Of a stretch of 11,016 bases of DNA, positions 5,494 to 11,016 are shown in pieces. Each line of letters begins with the position of its first letter. Positions within the stretch are counted from its first letter, which is position 1. The notes below the pieces were generated by a model. It saw only the letters and a program-made list of their open reading frames with translations, did not search any database and was not told the origin of the DNA. A program made the translations under genes and the position numbers. The DNA is from an uncultured Neisseriaceae bacterium (GTDB lineage: Bacteria; Pseudomonadota; Gammaproteobacteria; Burkholderiales; UBA11063), in NCBI GenBank assembly GCA_937952895.1, contig CALFYC010000181.1, positions 1 through 11,016 on the forward strand. Direction: 5' to 3'.

Positions 5494-6122
5494 TGGAATT
5501 ACAAGTAATTAACACTCAAGGTAAAAATGTTGGTACGGTTGCAGTTAAAGATGAAGTGTTTGCGCGTGAATATAATGAATCATTAATTCATCAAGTTGTA
5601 AATGCTTTTTTAGCTAATGCAAGATCGGGTAATCGTGCCCAAAAGACTAGATCTGAAGTTTCAAAATCAACGCGCAAGCCATGGAAGCAAAAAGGTACAG
5701 GCCGTGCACGTGCTGGTATGGCGTCTTCTCCATTGTGGCGTGGTGGTGGTAGGATTTTTCCTAATACACCTGATGAGAACTTTAGTCAAAAGATTAATCG
5801 TAAAATGTATCGTGCAGCTATAGCTTCAATTCTTTCTCAATTAGTAAGAGATGAGCGTTTATTGGTGGCTGATGCTATTACTGTTGATGCTCCAAAAACT
5901 AAAGGTTTTGTAAGTTTGTTAAAAAATATGTCTTTAAGTGATAGTAAATCGCTTTTAGTTATTGTGGATGAATTAACTGATGATTTATTCTTGGCTTCAA
6001 GAAATATATCAAATGTGTTAATTTTAGAATCGCATCAAGTTGATCCATATAGCTTAGTACGTTGTGAAAAGGTGCTTTTCGTGCGTAAGGCTGTTGAGAA
6101 TTTACAGGAGCAGTGGGTATGA
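5493..6122 (+). CDS. rplD: 50S ribosomal protein L4
   Basis: This 209-residue protein is L4, which binds 23S rRNA domain I and sends a loop into the peptide exit tunnel. That loop is visible at about residues 60-75 (STRKPWKQKGTGRARAG), the segment where macrolide-resistance changes such as the E. coli K63 position map. The sequence is intact there. In E. coli L4 is also the autogenous regulator of the S10 operon. The start overlaps the rplC stop (TAATG), implying translational coupling, and the gene ends in ATGA with the rplW start. Length is normal. Confidence 0.98.
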   Translation: MELQVINTQGKNVGTVAVKDEVFAREYNESLIHQVVNAFLANARSGNRAQKTRSEVSKSTRKPWKQKGTGRARAGMASSPLWRGGGRIFPNTPDENFSQKINRKMYRAAIASILSQLVRDERLLVADAITVDAPKTKGFVSLLKNMSLSDSKSLLVIVDELTDDLFLASRNISNVLILESHQVDPYSLVRCEKVLFVRKAVENLQEQWV

Positions 6123-6418
6123 AAAAAATAGATTTATATAATGTACTGATTGCGCCTTTAATTACTGAAAAAGCCAATACTGTTGCAGAAAAGCGTGAGC
6201 AAGTAGTATTTAAAGTGTTAAAAAGTGCAACAAAAGAAGATATTAAGTTGGCGTTTGAATTAGTGTTTAATGCACAGGTTGCGAAAGTATCAGTATTAAA
6301 CGTAAAAGGTAAGGCAAAGCGCTTTGGTAAATTTACTGGTAAAAGAGTTGATTGGAAAAAGGCTTATATTTGCCTAAAACCGGGTCAAAACTTTGATTTA
6401 GCTTCTAATCAGAAATAA
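6119..6418 (+). CDS. rplW: 50S ribosomal protein L23
   Basis: This 99-residue protein is L23, which sits at the exit of the nascent peptide tunnel and docks trigger factor and SRP. The C-terminal signature GKAKRFGKFTGKRVDWKKAY and the LIxPLITEKA-type N-terminus are clear. I chose the ATG at 6119, not the in-frame GTG at 6113. AGGAG at 6106-6110 lies 8 nt from the ATG but only 2 nt from the GTG, and the ATG forms the usual ATGA overlap with the rplD stop. Confidence 0.96.
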   Translation: MKKIDLYNVLIAPLITEKANTVAEKREQVVFKVLKSATKEDIKLAFELVFNAQVAKVSVLNVKGKAKRFGKFTGKRVDWKKAYICLKPGQNFDLASNQK

Positions 6419-6430
6419 GGTGGTGTTAAT

Positions 6431-7258
6431 ATGGCTATTGTTAAATTAAAACCAACTACACCAGGACAAAGAGGTGTGGTAAAAATAGTTACCCCAGAAC
6501 TACATAAAGGGGAGCCTCATGCGCCTTTATTGGTTAAAAAGACCAGAGGTTCGGGTCGTAATCACCATGGTCGCATTACTGTAAGACATAAAGGTGGCGG
6601 TCATAAACAGCATTATCGTATTATTGATTGGACGCGTAATAAAATTAATGTGCCAGGTAAAGTTGAAACAATTGAATACGATCCTAATCGTACGGCACAT
6701 ATTGCTTTAATTTGTTATGCTGACGGCGAAAGACGTTATATTATTGCACCTAAGGGTTTAGCTGTAGGTGCTGAGATTGTTTCTGGTAGTGATGCTCCAA
6801 TCAAAACTGGTAATGCATTGCCGCTTAGAAATATACCTGTTGGAACAACGGTTCATTGTGTTGAGATGAGTCCTGGAAAGGGTGCGCAACTAGCGCGAGC
6901 TGCTGGTGGGTTGGCGCAATTATTGGGTCGTGATGGAATTTACGCACAGTTACGTTTGCGTTCAGGTGAAATTCGTAAGGTTCATATTGACTGTAAGGCG
7001 ACAGTTGGCGAAGTTGGTAATGTGGATCATAGCCTACGTCAATACGGTAAAGCTGGTGTTAAGCGTTGGTTGGGTATTCGTCCAACAGTTCGCGGTGTAG
7101 CAATGAATCCCATTGATCATCCACATGGTGGTGGTGAAGGTAAAACTGCTGCAGGTAGACATCCGGTATCACCTTGGGGTTTACATACTAAAGGTAAGAA
7201 GACACGTAATAATAAGCGCACGGATCATTTAATAATTCGTGATCGTCGTAGAAAATAA
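6431..7258 (+). CDS. rplB: 50S ribosomal protein L2
   Basis: This 275-residue protein is L2, the most conserved large-subunit protein, needed for subunit association and near the peptidyl transferase centre. The RNA-binding N-terminal part has SGRNHHGRITVRHKGGGHK (41-59). The C-terminal signature NPIDHPHGGGEGKTAAGRHP carries His230, matching E. coli His229. An AAGGTGG ribosome binding site overlaps the end of rplW. Length is normal and no oddities were seen. Confidence 0.98.
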   Translation: MAIVKLKPTTPGQRGVVKIVTPELHKGEPHAPLLVKKTRGSGRNHHGRITVRHKGGGHKQHYRIIDWTRNKINVPGKVETIEYDPNRTAHIALICYADGERRYIIAPKGLAVGAEIVSGSDAPIKTGNALPLRNIPVGTTVHCVEMSPGKGAQLARAAGGLAQLLGRDGIYAQLRLRSGEIRKVHIDCKATVGEVGNVDHSLRQYGKAGVKRWLGIRPTVRGVAMNPIDHPHGGGEGKTAAGRHPVSPWGLHTKGKKTRNNKRTDHLIIRDRRRK

Positions 7259-7276
7259 TAGATAAGGAAATAAAAA

Positions 7277-7552
7277 ATGGCTCGTTCATTGAAAAAAGGT
7301 CCTTTTGTTGATCATCACTTAATCAATAAGGTATTGGTGGCAGTGGAGAAGAGTGACAAACGTCCAATCAAGACTTGGTCAAGACGCTCAACTATTACTC
7401 CGGAAATGATTAGCTTAACAATTGCTGTTCATAATGGCAGAGCTCATGTTCCAGTTTATGTGACTGATAACATGGTAGGTCATAAACTTGGTGAGTTCGC
7501 ATTAACGCGTACCTTTAAAGGTCACGTTGGCGACAAAAAAGTTAAGAAATAA
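7277..7552 (+). CDS. rpsS: 30S ribosomal protein S19
   Basis: This 91-residue protein is S19, in the head of the 30S subunit, where it pairs with S13 near the A-site tRNA. It begins ARSLKKGPFVDHHLI and has the conserved stretches KTWSRRSTITPEM and NGRAHVPVYVTDNMVGHKLG, followed by FALTRTFKGH. AAGGA lies 8 nt before the ATG. Length is typical (92 in E. coli). Confidence 0.98.
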   Translation: MARSLKKGPFVDHHLINKVLVAVEKSDKRPIKTWSRRSTITPEMISLTIAVHNGRAHVPVYVTDNMVGHKLGEFALTRTFKGHVGDKKVKK

Positions 7553-7560
7553 GGGGTAGA

Positions 7561-7893
7561 ATGATGAGAGTATCTGCTAGTTCTAAGTCAATTCGTGTTT
7601 CAGCACAAAAATGTAGATTGGTTGCTGATTTAATTCGTGGATTGGATGTATATAACGCACTTAACGTATTAGAGTTTAGTCAAAAGAAATCTGCTGGAAT
7701 TCTTAAAAAGACTCTTGAATCAGCTGTTGCTAATGCTGAACATAATCAGGGTGCAGACATCGATAACTTAAAGGTTAAAGAGATTTTTGTTGATAAAGGC
7801 CCAAGTTTAAAGCGTTTCACAGCAAGGGCTAAAGGTCGTGGCAATAAGATTGAAAAACAAACTTGCCATATCAATATTGTAGTTGGTTACTAA
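7561..7893 (+). CDS. rplV: 50S ribosomal protein L22
   Basis: This protein of 109-110 residues is L22, which lines the exit tunnel with a long beta hairpin. Conserved parts are VSAQKCRLVADLIRG, the ESAVANAEHN helix and the hairpin GPSLKRFTARAKGRGNKIEK, followed by QTCHINIVVG. The end is strikingly like Neisseria L22. Two adjacent ATGs (7561, 7564) are possible. AAGGGG ends at 7556, so the second gives a better 7-nt spacing and the usual MRVSA start, though the first is listed. Confidence 0.97.
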   Translation: MMRVSASSKSIRVSAQKCRLVADLIRGLDVYNALNVLEFSQKKSAGILKKTLESAVANAEHNQGADIDNLKVKEIFVDKGPSLKRFTARAKGRGNKIEKQTCHINIVVGY

Positions 7894-7905
7894 GGAGTAT
7901 ATGGT

Positions 7906-8850
7906 ATGGGACAAAAGATAGACCCACGTGGGTTTAGGTTAGCTGTCACAAAAGATTGGTCTTCGCGCTGGTATGCAAACAATAAAACTTTTCCAGTGGT
8001 TCTACAAGAAGATTTAAAAATTCGTGAATTTTTAACTGAAAAATTTGGTAGACGTGCAGCAATTGGGCGTATTGTGATTGAGCGTCCAGCGAAAAGTATT
8101 AAGGTTACTTTATTCACTGCGCGCCCTGGAGTGATTATTGGTAAAAAGGGTGAAGGTATTGAGCAAATTAAGCAAGATATTCAAAAGTTTGCTACTGCTC
8201 CATTACACCTTAATGTTGAAGAAATTAGGAAGCCAGAATTAAATGCACAAATTGTTGCTGATTCAGTTGCAATGCAAGTTGAAAAACGTGTGGCTTTTCG
8301 CCGTGCAATGAAGCGCGCAATGCAAACAACCATGAAAATGGGTGCTATTGGTATTAAAATTAAAACCTCTGGCCGTTTGAATGGTGTGGATATTGCAAGA
8401 AGTGAGTGGTATCGTGAAGGTCGTGTGCCATTGCATACGTTAAGAGCTAATGTCGATTACGCAACTAGTGAAGCTAATACTACGTTTGGTATTATTGGAA
8501 TTAAAGTTTGGATTTATAAAGGTGATATGAACTTGACTAAAACCAAATTTGTGAAACGTACAGTTAGTGAAGATGGGGTTGCTTCAAAAAAATCTGAAGT
8601 TAAAGTTTTGGCTAAACGTATTGCAGAAAAATCTAAGACAGTGTCAGAAGATAAAGACTTAGTAGATCTTAAGAAGGCTACTAAAAGTAAAGTGGCGAAA
8701 GTAGCTAACACTGATTCTGAAGTGGATAGTCCTAAAAAAGCGGTAGCTAAAAAACCTGCTACTAAAAAAGTAGGAAATGATGAGACTGCTGATAAAAAGA
8801 CAACTACAAGAAAGAGAAAGGTAGGAGCAGAAGATGTTACAACCGAATAG
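7906..8850 (+). CDS. rpsC: 30S ribosomal protein S3 with long lysine-rich C-terminal tail
   Basis: S3 sits at the mRNA entry channel of the 30S subunit. Residues 1-208 are a normal S3: MGQKIDPRGFRL at the start, a type II KH domain with the GKKG loop (79-82) in RPGVIIGKKGEGIE, and the C-terminal domain with SGRLNGVDIARSEWYREGRVPLHTLRA (split in evidence as residues 155-181). The protein is 314 residues, against 233 in E. coli. The extra part from about 209 is rich in Lys, Ala, Thr, Ser, Asp and Glu, with KK doublets (AVAKKPATKK, TTTRKRK), looks disordered, and contains about 25 Lys. AAGGAG lies 8 nt before the ATG. The last 17 nt overlap rplP, whose ribosome binding site lies inside the tail codons. 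Confidence 0.96.
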   Translation: MGQKIDPRGFRLAVTKDWSSRWYANNKTFPVVLQEDLKIREFLTEKFGRRAAIGRIVIERPAKSIKVTLFTARPGVIIGKKGEGIEQIKQDIQKFATAPLHLNVEEIRKPELNAQIVADSVAMQVEKRVAFRRAMKRAMQTTMKMGAIGIKIKTSGRLNGVDIARSEWYREGRVPLHTLRANVDYATSEANTTFGIIGIKVWIYKGDMNLTKTKFVKRTVSEDGVASKKSEVKVLAKRIAEKSKTVSEDKDLVDLKKATKSKVAKVANTDSEVDSPKKAVAKKPATKKVGNDETADKKTTTRKRKVGAEDVTTE

Positions 8851-9250
8851 ATTAAAATATAGAAAGGTTCAAAAAGGCCGTAATACTGGGGTTGCAACTC
8901 GTGGTATTGATGTAAGTTTTGGTGAATATGGGCTTAAATCTGTTTCACGTGGACGTTTAACTTCAAGACAAATTGAGGCTGCGCGTCGTGCAATGACTCG
9001 TCATATTAAGCGTGGCGGTAGAATTTGGATTCGTGTGTTTCCAGATAAGCCTATTTCTAAAAAGCCTGCTGAAGTACGTATGGGTGGAGGAAAGGGATCT
9101 CCAGAATATTTCGTAGCAGAAATACAGCCAGGTAAAGTATTGTATGAAATGGACGGGGTAACCGAAGATTTAGCACGCGAAGCTTTTAGACTTGCTGCAG
9201 CTAAATTACCCTTTAAAACTCTTTTTGTGATTAGACAGGTTGGTAGATAA
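8834..9250 (+). CDS. rplP: 50S ribosomal protein L16
   Basis: This 138-residue protein is L16, which organises the A-site tRNA elbow and is a late step in 50S assembly. It opens MLQPNRLKYRKVQKGRN and has GRLTSRQIEAARRAMTRHIK, then FPDKPISKKPAEVRMGGGKG. Arg82 there corresponds to E. coli Arg81, hydroxylated by YcfD/RoxA. The ATG has AGGAG 6 nt upstream (8823-8827), within the 3' end of rpsC, and starts 17 nt before the rpsC stop ends. The TAA overlaps the rpmC ATG by one base. Confidence 0.98.
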   Translation: MLQPNRLKYRKVQKGRNTGVATRGIDVSFGEYGLKSVSRGRLTSRQIEAARRAMTRHIKRGGRIWIRVFPDKPISKKPAEVRMGGGKGSPEYFVAEIQPGKVLYEMDGVTEDLAREAFRLAAAKLPFKTLFVIRQVGR

Positions 9251-9438
9251 TGAAAGCAGTAGAATTAAGGTCAAAATCAGTTGATGAGCTGAATTCGGAG
9301 TTAGAGTCGCTACTAAAAGAGCATTTTTCGATGAGAATGCAATTATCAATGCAGCAATTGACTAAAACTAGTGAATTTAAAAGAGTAAAGCGTGATATTG
9401 CTCGTGTTAGAACTGTTTTACGTGAAAAGGTAGCATAA
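9250..9438 (+). CDS. rpmC: 50S ribosomal protein L29
   Basis: This 62-residue protein is L29, a small helical hairpin near the tunnel exit beside L23. It shows the typical ELRSKSVDELNSELESLLKE first helix and a second helix ending RDIARVRTVLREK. The start overlaps the rplP stop as TAATG, with only a weak ribosome binding site, so translation is probably coupled. Length is normal. Confidence 0.96.
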   Translation: MKAVELRSKSVDELNSELESLLKEHFSMRMQLSMQQLTKTSEFKRVKRDIARVRTVLREKVA

Positions 9439-9440
9439 AT

Positions 9441-9689
9441 ATGGCAAAAGTAGTTCGTTCTTATGTAGGTAAAGTGGTAAGTGATGTGCGTGATAAAACT
9501 ATTACAGTTCTAGTTGAGCGTCGTGTAAAGCACCCGCTTTACGGTAAAATTGTAAAGAAATTTAAAAAATATCATGCACATGATGAAAACAACCAATATA
9601 AAAATGGTGATGTGGTGGTTATTGTTGAGTCTAAACCAATTTCGAAAACGAAATCTTGGATAGTAAACTCATTGGTAGAAAAGGCTTAA
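9441..9689 (+). CDS. rpsQ: 30S ribosomal protein S17
   Basis: This 82-residue protein is S17, a primary 16S rRNA binder with an OB fold, needed for early 30S assembly. Conserved features are GKVVSDVRDKTITVLVERR, the HPLYGKIVKKFKKYHAHDE segment and the signature GDVVVIVESKPISKTKSW. It lies 2 nt after rpmC. It is the last gene of the S10-type unit; the 145-nt spacer after it carries new promoters. Confidence 0.97.
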   Translation: MAKVVRSYVGKVVSDVRDKTITVLVERRVKHPLYGKIVKKFKKYHAHDENNQYKNGDVVVIVESKPISKTKSWIVNSLVEKA

Positions 9690-9691
9690 GT

Positions 9692-9711
9692 CAATTTTAA
9701 GTCGAAAATTG
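9692..9711 (+). other. small AT-rich hairpin after rpsQ
   Basis: CAATTTT (9692-9698) and AAAATTG (9705-9711) form a perfect 7-bp stem with a 6-nt loop directly after the rpsQ stop. It has a single G-C pair and no following T-run, so it is unlikely to end transcription. It overlaps the region upstream of the -35 of the next promoter. Confidence 0.3.
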
Positions 9712-9741
9712 TTGCATGGCTTACATATCTTGTGTTACAAT
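9712..9741 (+). promoter_or_regulatory. spc-type promoter P1 upstream of rplN
   Basis: TTGCAT (9712-9717), an 18-bp spacer and TACAAT (9736-9741) preceded by TGT give an extended -10. The layout matches the rplC promoter (TTGCAA, 18 bp, TGC-TATAAT). E. coli also has its spc promoter in the rpsQ-rplN gap. Predicted start is near 9748. Confidence 0.65.
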
Positions 9742-9763
9742 CGTCGACTCATTACAGTATAAT
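9735..9763 (+). promoter_or_regulatory. overlapping promoter P2 upstream of rplN
   Basis: TTACAA (9735-9740), which is part of the P1 -10 region, stands 17 bp before a perfect TATAAT (9758-9763). P1 and P2 could not be occupied by polymerase at the same time. The P2 -10 also lies in the 5' arm of the leader hairpin. Confidence 0.4.
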
Positions 9764-9793
9764 CTGGTTCCCAAAGCTTTGGGTCCAATACTG
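9755..9793 (+). promoter_or_regulatory. long imperfect hairpin in the rplN leader
   Basis: Nested arms pair CAGTAT (9755-9760) with ATACTG (9788-9793), TGG (9765-9767) with CCA (9785-9787), and the two halves of the perfect 14-bp palindrome CCCAAAGCTTTGGG (9770-9783). The left side has an AATC bulge. It would be transcribed from P1, about 40 nt before the rplN start. No T-run follows, so it is more likely a regulatory or stabilising structure than a terminator. Confidence 0.55.
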
Positions 9794-9834
9794 ACCGTTG
9801 GTTTGACGAGTTAAGTTGGAAAGGTAAAATTCAA

Positions 9835-10203
9835 ATGATACAAATGCAAACTATATTAGATGTTGCAGATAACACTGGTGCGCGTAAAATTATGTGCATT
9901 AAGGTATTAGGCGGTTCAAAACGTCGTTATGCCGGTGTTGGTGACGTAATTAAGGTGTCTATTAAAGATGCCGCTCCTCGTGGTAGGGTTAAAAAAGGTG
10001 ATGTATACAATGCTGTGGTTGTTAGAACCGCTAAGGGTGTGCGTCGTTCCGATGGTTCGTTGATCAAGTTTGATTCAAATGCAGCTGTTTTATTAAACGC
10101 AAAATTAGAGCCAATTGGTACTCGTATTTTTGGGCCAGTTACGCGTGAACTTAGAGGTGAGCAATTTATGAAAATAGTTTCTCTAGCCCCTGAAGTAATT
10201 TAA
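9835..10203 (+). CDS. rplN: 50S ribosomal protein L14
   Basis: This 122-residue protein is L14, a beta-barrel at the subunit interface that forms bridges to 16S rRNA and is the target of the silencing factor RsfS. It begins MIQMQTILDVADNTGARKIM and shows the signature GDVIKVSIKDAAPRGRVKKG, then VVVRTAKGVRRSDGS and IGTRIFGPVTREL. Length is exactly typical. GGAAAGG lies about 10 nt before the ATG. It opens the spc-type unit after the promoter-bearing spacer. Confidence 0.98.
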   Translation: MIQMQTILDVADNTGARKIMCIKVLGGSKRRYAGVGDVIKVSIKDAAPRGRVKKGDVYNAVVVRTAKGVRRSDGSLIKFDSNAAVLLNAKLEPIGTRIFGPVTRELRGEQFMKIVSLAPEVI

Positions 10204-10218
10204 GGTAGTATAGACAAT

Positions 10219-10539
10219 ATGAAAAAAATTCGTAAAGGCGATGAAGTAATAGTTATTACTGGCAAATATAAGGGTAAAATCAGTTCGGTTTTAAAAATGG
10301 TTGGGGATGATAAAGTTTTGGTTGAGGGTGTTAATGTAGTAAAAAAACATACTAAACCAAATCCAGCTAAAAACATAACTGGTGGTGTGGTAGATAAAAC
10401 GTTGCCAATCCATATTTCTAACGTGGCGATTTATAATTCAGAAACTAAAAAGGCTGATCGCGTTGGATTTAAAGAAGAGGGTGGATCTTTGGTGCGTGTT
10501 TTTAAGTCAACTGGTAAAACAGTTGAGCTTGGGGGTTAA
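10219..10539 (+). CDS. rplX: 50S ribosomal protein L24
   Basis: This 106-residue protein is L24, an assembly-initiating 23S rRNA binder. The KOW motif lies at about residues 3-27 (IRKGDEVIVITGKYKGK). Then come VLVEGVNVVKKHTKPNP and the C-terminal HISNVAIYNSETKKADRVGF. It follows rplN by 15 nt with an AAGGTAG ribosome binding site. Its stop is only 2 nt before rplE. Confidence 0.97.
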   Translation: MKKIRKGDEVIVITGKYKGKISSVLKMVGDDKVLVEGVNVVKKHTKPNPAKNITGGVVDKTLPIHISNVAIYNSETKKADRVGFKEEGGSLVRVFKSTGKTVELGG

Positions 10540-10541
10540 GC

Positions 10542-11016
10542 ATGTCAGCTAGACTAAAGGATTTTTATACAAATACAGTTGTGTCGCAACTGATTGAAGA
10601 ATTCAAGTATGAATCAAAAATGCAAGTTCCAGCCATTTCTAAAATCACTATTAATATGGGTGTTGGTGAGGCTATTGCTGATAAAAAGGTTATGGAATTC
10701 GCTGTTTCTGATTTAACTAAGATATCAGGACAGAAGCCTGTAGTAACCAAAGCTCGTAAGTCAATTGCTGGTTTTAAGATTAGAACTGGTTACCCGGTTG
10801 GGTGTAAAGTTACTCTTCGTCGTGAAAGAATGTATGAATTTCTTGATCGCTTAATCAGTATTGCATTACCACGTGTTCGGGACTTTAGGGGTTTGCCTGC
10901 TAAAGCTTTCGATAAAGATGGTAACTATAATTTTGGTATCAAGGAACAAATTATTTTCCCAGAAATTGAATACGATAAAATCGATGCTCTTCGTGGTATG
11001 AATATTACTATTACTA
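10542..11016 (+). CDS. rplE: 50S ribosomal protein L5 (3' end outside window)
   Basis: The reading frame is open from the ATG at 10542 to the window end, giving 158 complete codons of the usual 178-180. The product is L5, which binds 5S rRNA and contacts the P-site tRNA and S13. It begins MSARLKDFYTNTVVSQLIEEF. It contains ITINMGVGEAIADKKV, the QKPVVTKARKSIAGFKIR stretch, YPVGCKVTLRRERM, LPRVRDFRGL and EQIIFPEIEYDKIDALRGMN, all closely like betaproteobacterial L5. GGGGG at 10531-10535, inside the end of rplX, serves as ribosome binding site. Confidence 0.97.
   Translation, partial: MSARLKDFYTNTVVSQLIEEFKYESKMQVPAISKITINMGVGEAIADKKVMEFAVSDLTKISGQKPVVTKARKSIAGFKIRTGYPVGCKVTLRRERMYEFLDRLISIALPRVRDFRGLPAKAFDKDGNYNFGIKEQIIFPEIEYDKIDALRGMNITIT

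Noticed and set aside
6113..6118. GTG start for rplW
   Set aside because: The AGGAG site is only 2 nt from this GTG but 8 nt from the ATG at 6119, and L23 proteins begin at the latter.
8514..8897. 127-codon minus-strand frame opposite the rpsC tail
   Set aside because: It is the antisense of the low-complexity lysine-rich tail, giving a hydrophobic-looking artefact. The plus-strand frame is certain from rpsC and rplP.

Overview
The window looks like the chromosome of an AT-rich, low-GC proteobacterium. The ribosomal proteins read as betaproteobacterial and closest to Neisseriales: the L22 end (GPSLKRFTARAKGRGNKIEK) and the L5 core (ARKSIAGFKIR, YPVGCKVTLRR) are nearly Neisseria-like. That placement comes from remembered family sequences, not from a search. 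A low-GC Neisseriales lineage such as Aquella would fit, but this is inference.

Layout. (1) Bases 1-1286, minus strand: the first codons of a RidA-like gene and, just upstream of it, hemW (radical-SAM heme chaperone), with an extended -10 promoter. (2) Bases 1487-3535, plus strand: a secreted lipoprotein with an Ig-like domain and 13 tandem propeller-type repeats. It ends at a strong stem-loop shared with the convergent gene. (3) Bases 3647-4492, minus strand: an orphan class I SAM methyltransferase with its own extended -10 promoter. (4) Bases 4493-4854: a non-coding stretch holding a 69-bp MITE-like element with 16-bp terminal inverted repeats and an 8-bp target duplication. The element split an older 12-bp palindrome. 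The rplC promoter and a leader made of three consecutive hairpins follow. (5) Bases 4855-9689: the S10-type operon rplC-rplD-rplW-rplB-rpsS-rplV-rpsC-rplP-rpmC-rpsQ, tightly packed with coupled starts. (6) Bases 9690-9834: a spacer with spc-type promoters and a long leader hairpin, followed by rplN-rplX-rplE, cut by the window end.

The ribosomal genes act together in 50S and 30S assembly and follow the classical order, with two departures. rpsJ (S10), which normally heads the operon, is absent: the operon starts at rplC with its own promoter and leader, next to unrelated genes. S3 also carries a lysine-rich C-terminal tail of about 100 residues whose last codons overlap the rplP start.

I saw no tRNA, rRNA, CRISPR array, complete insertion sequence or defence system. 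The parts that most deserve a second look are the MITE-like element, the rpsJ-less operon head with its structured leader, the S3 tail and the repeat lipoprotein.
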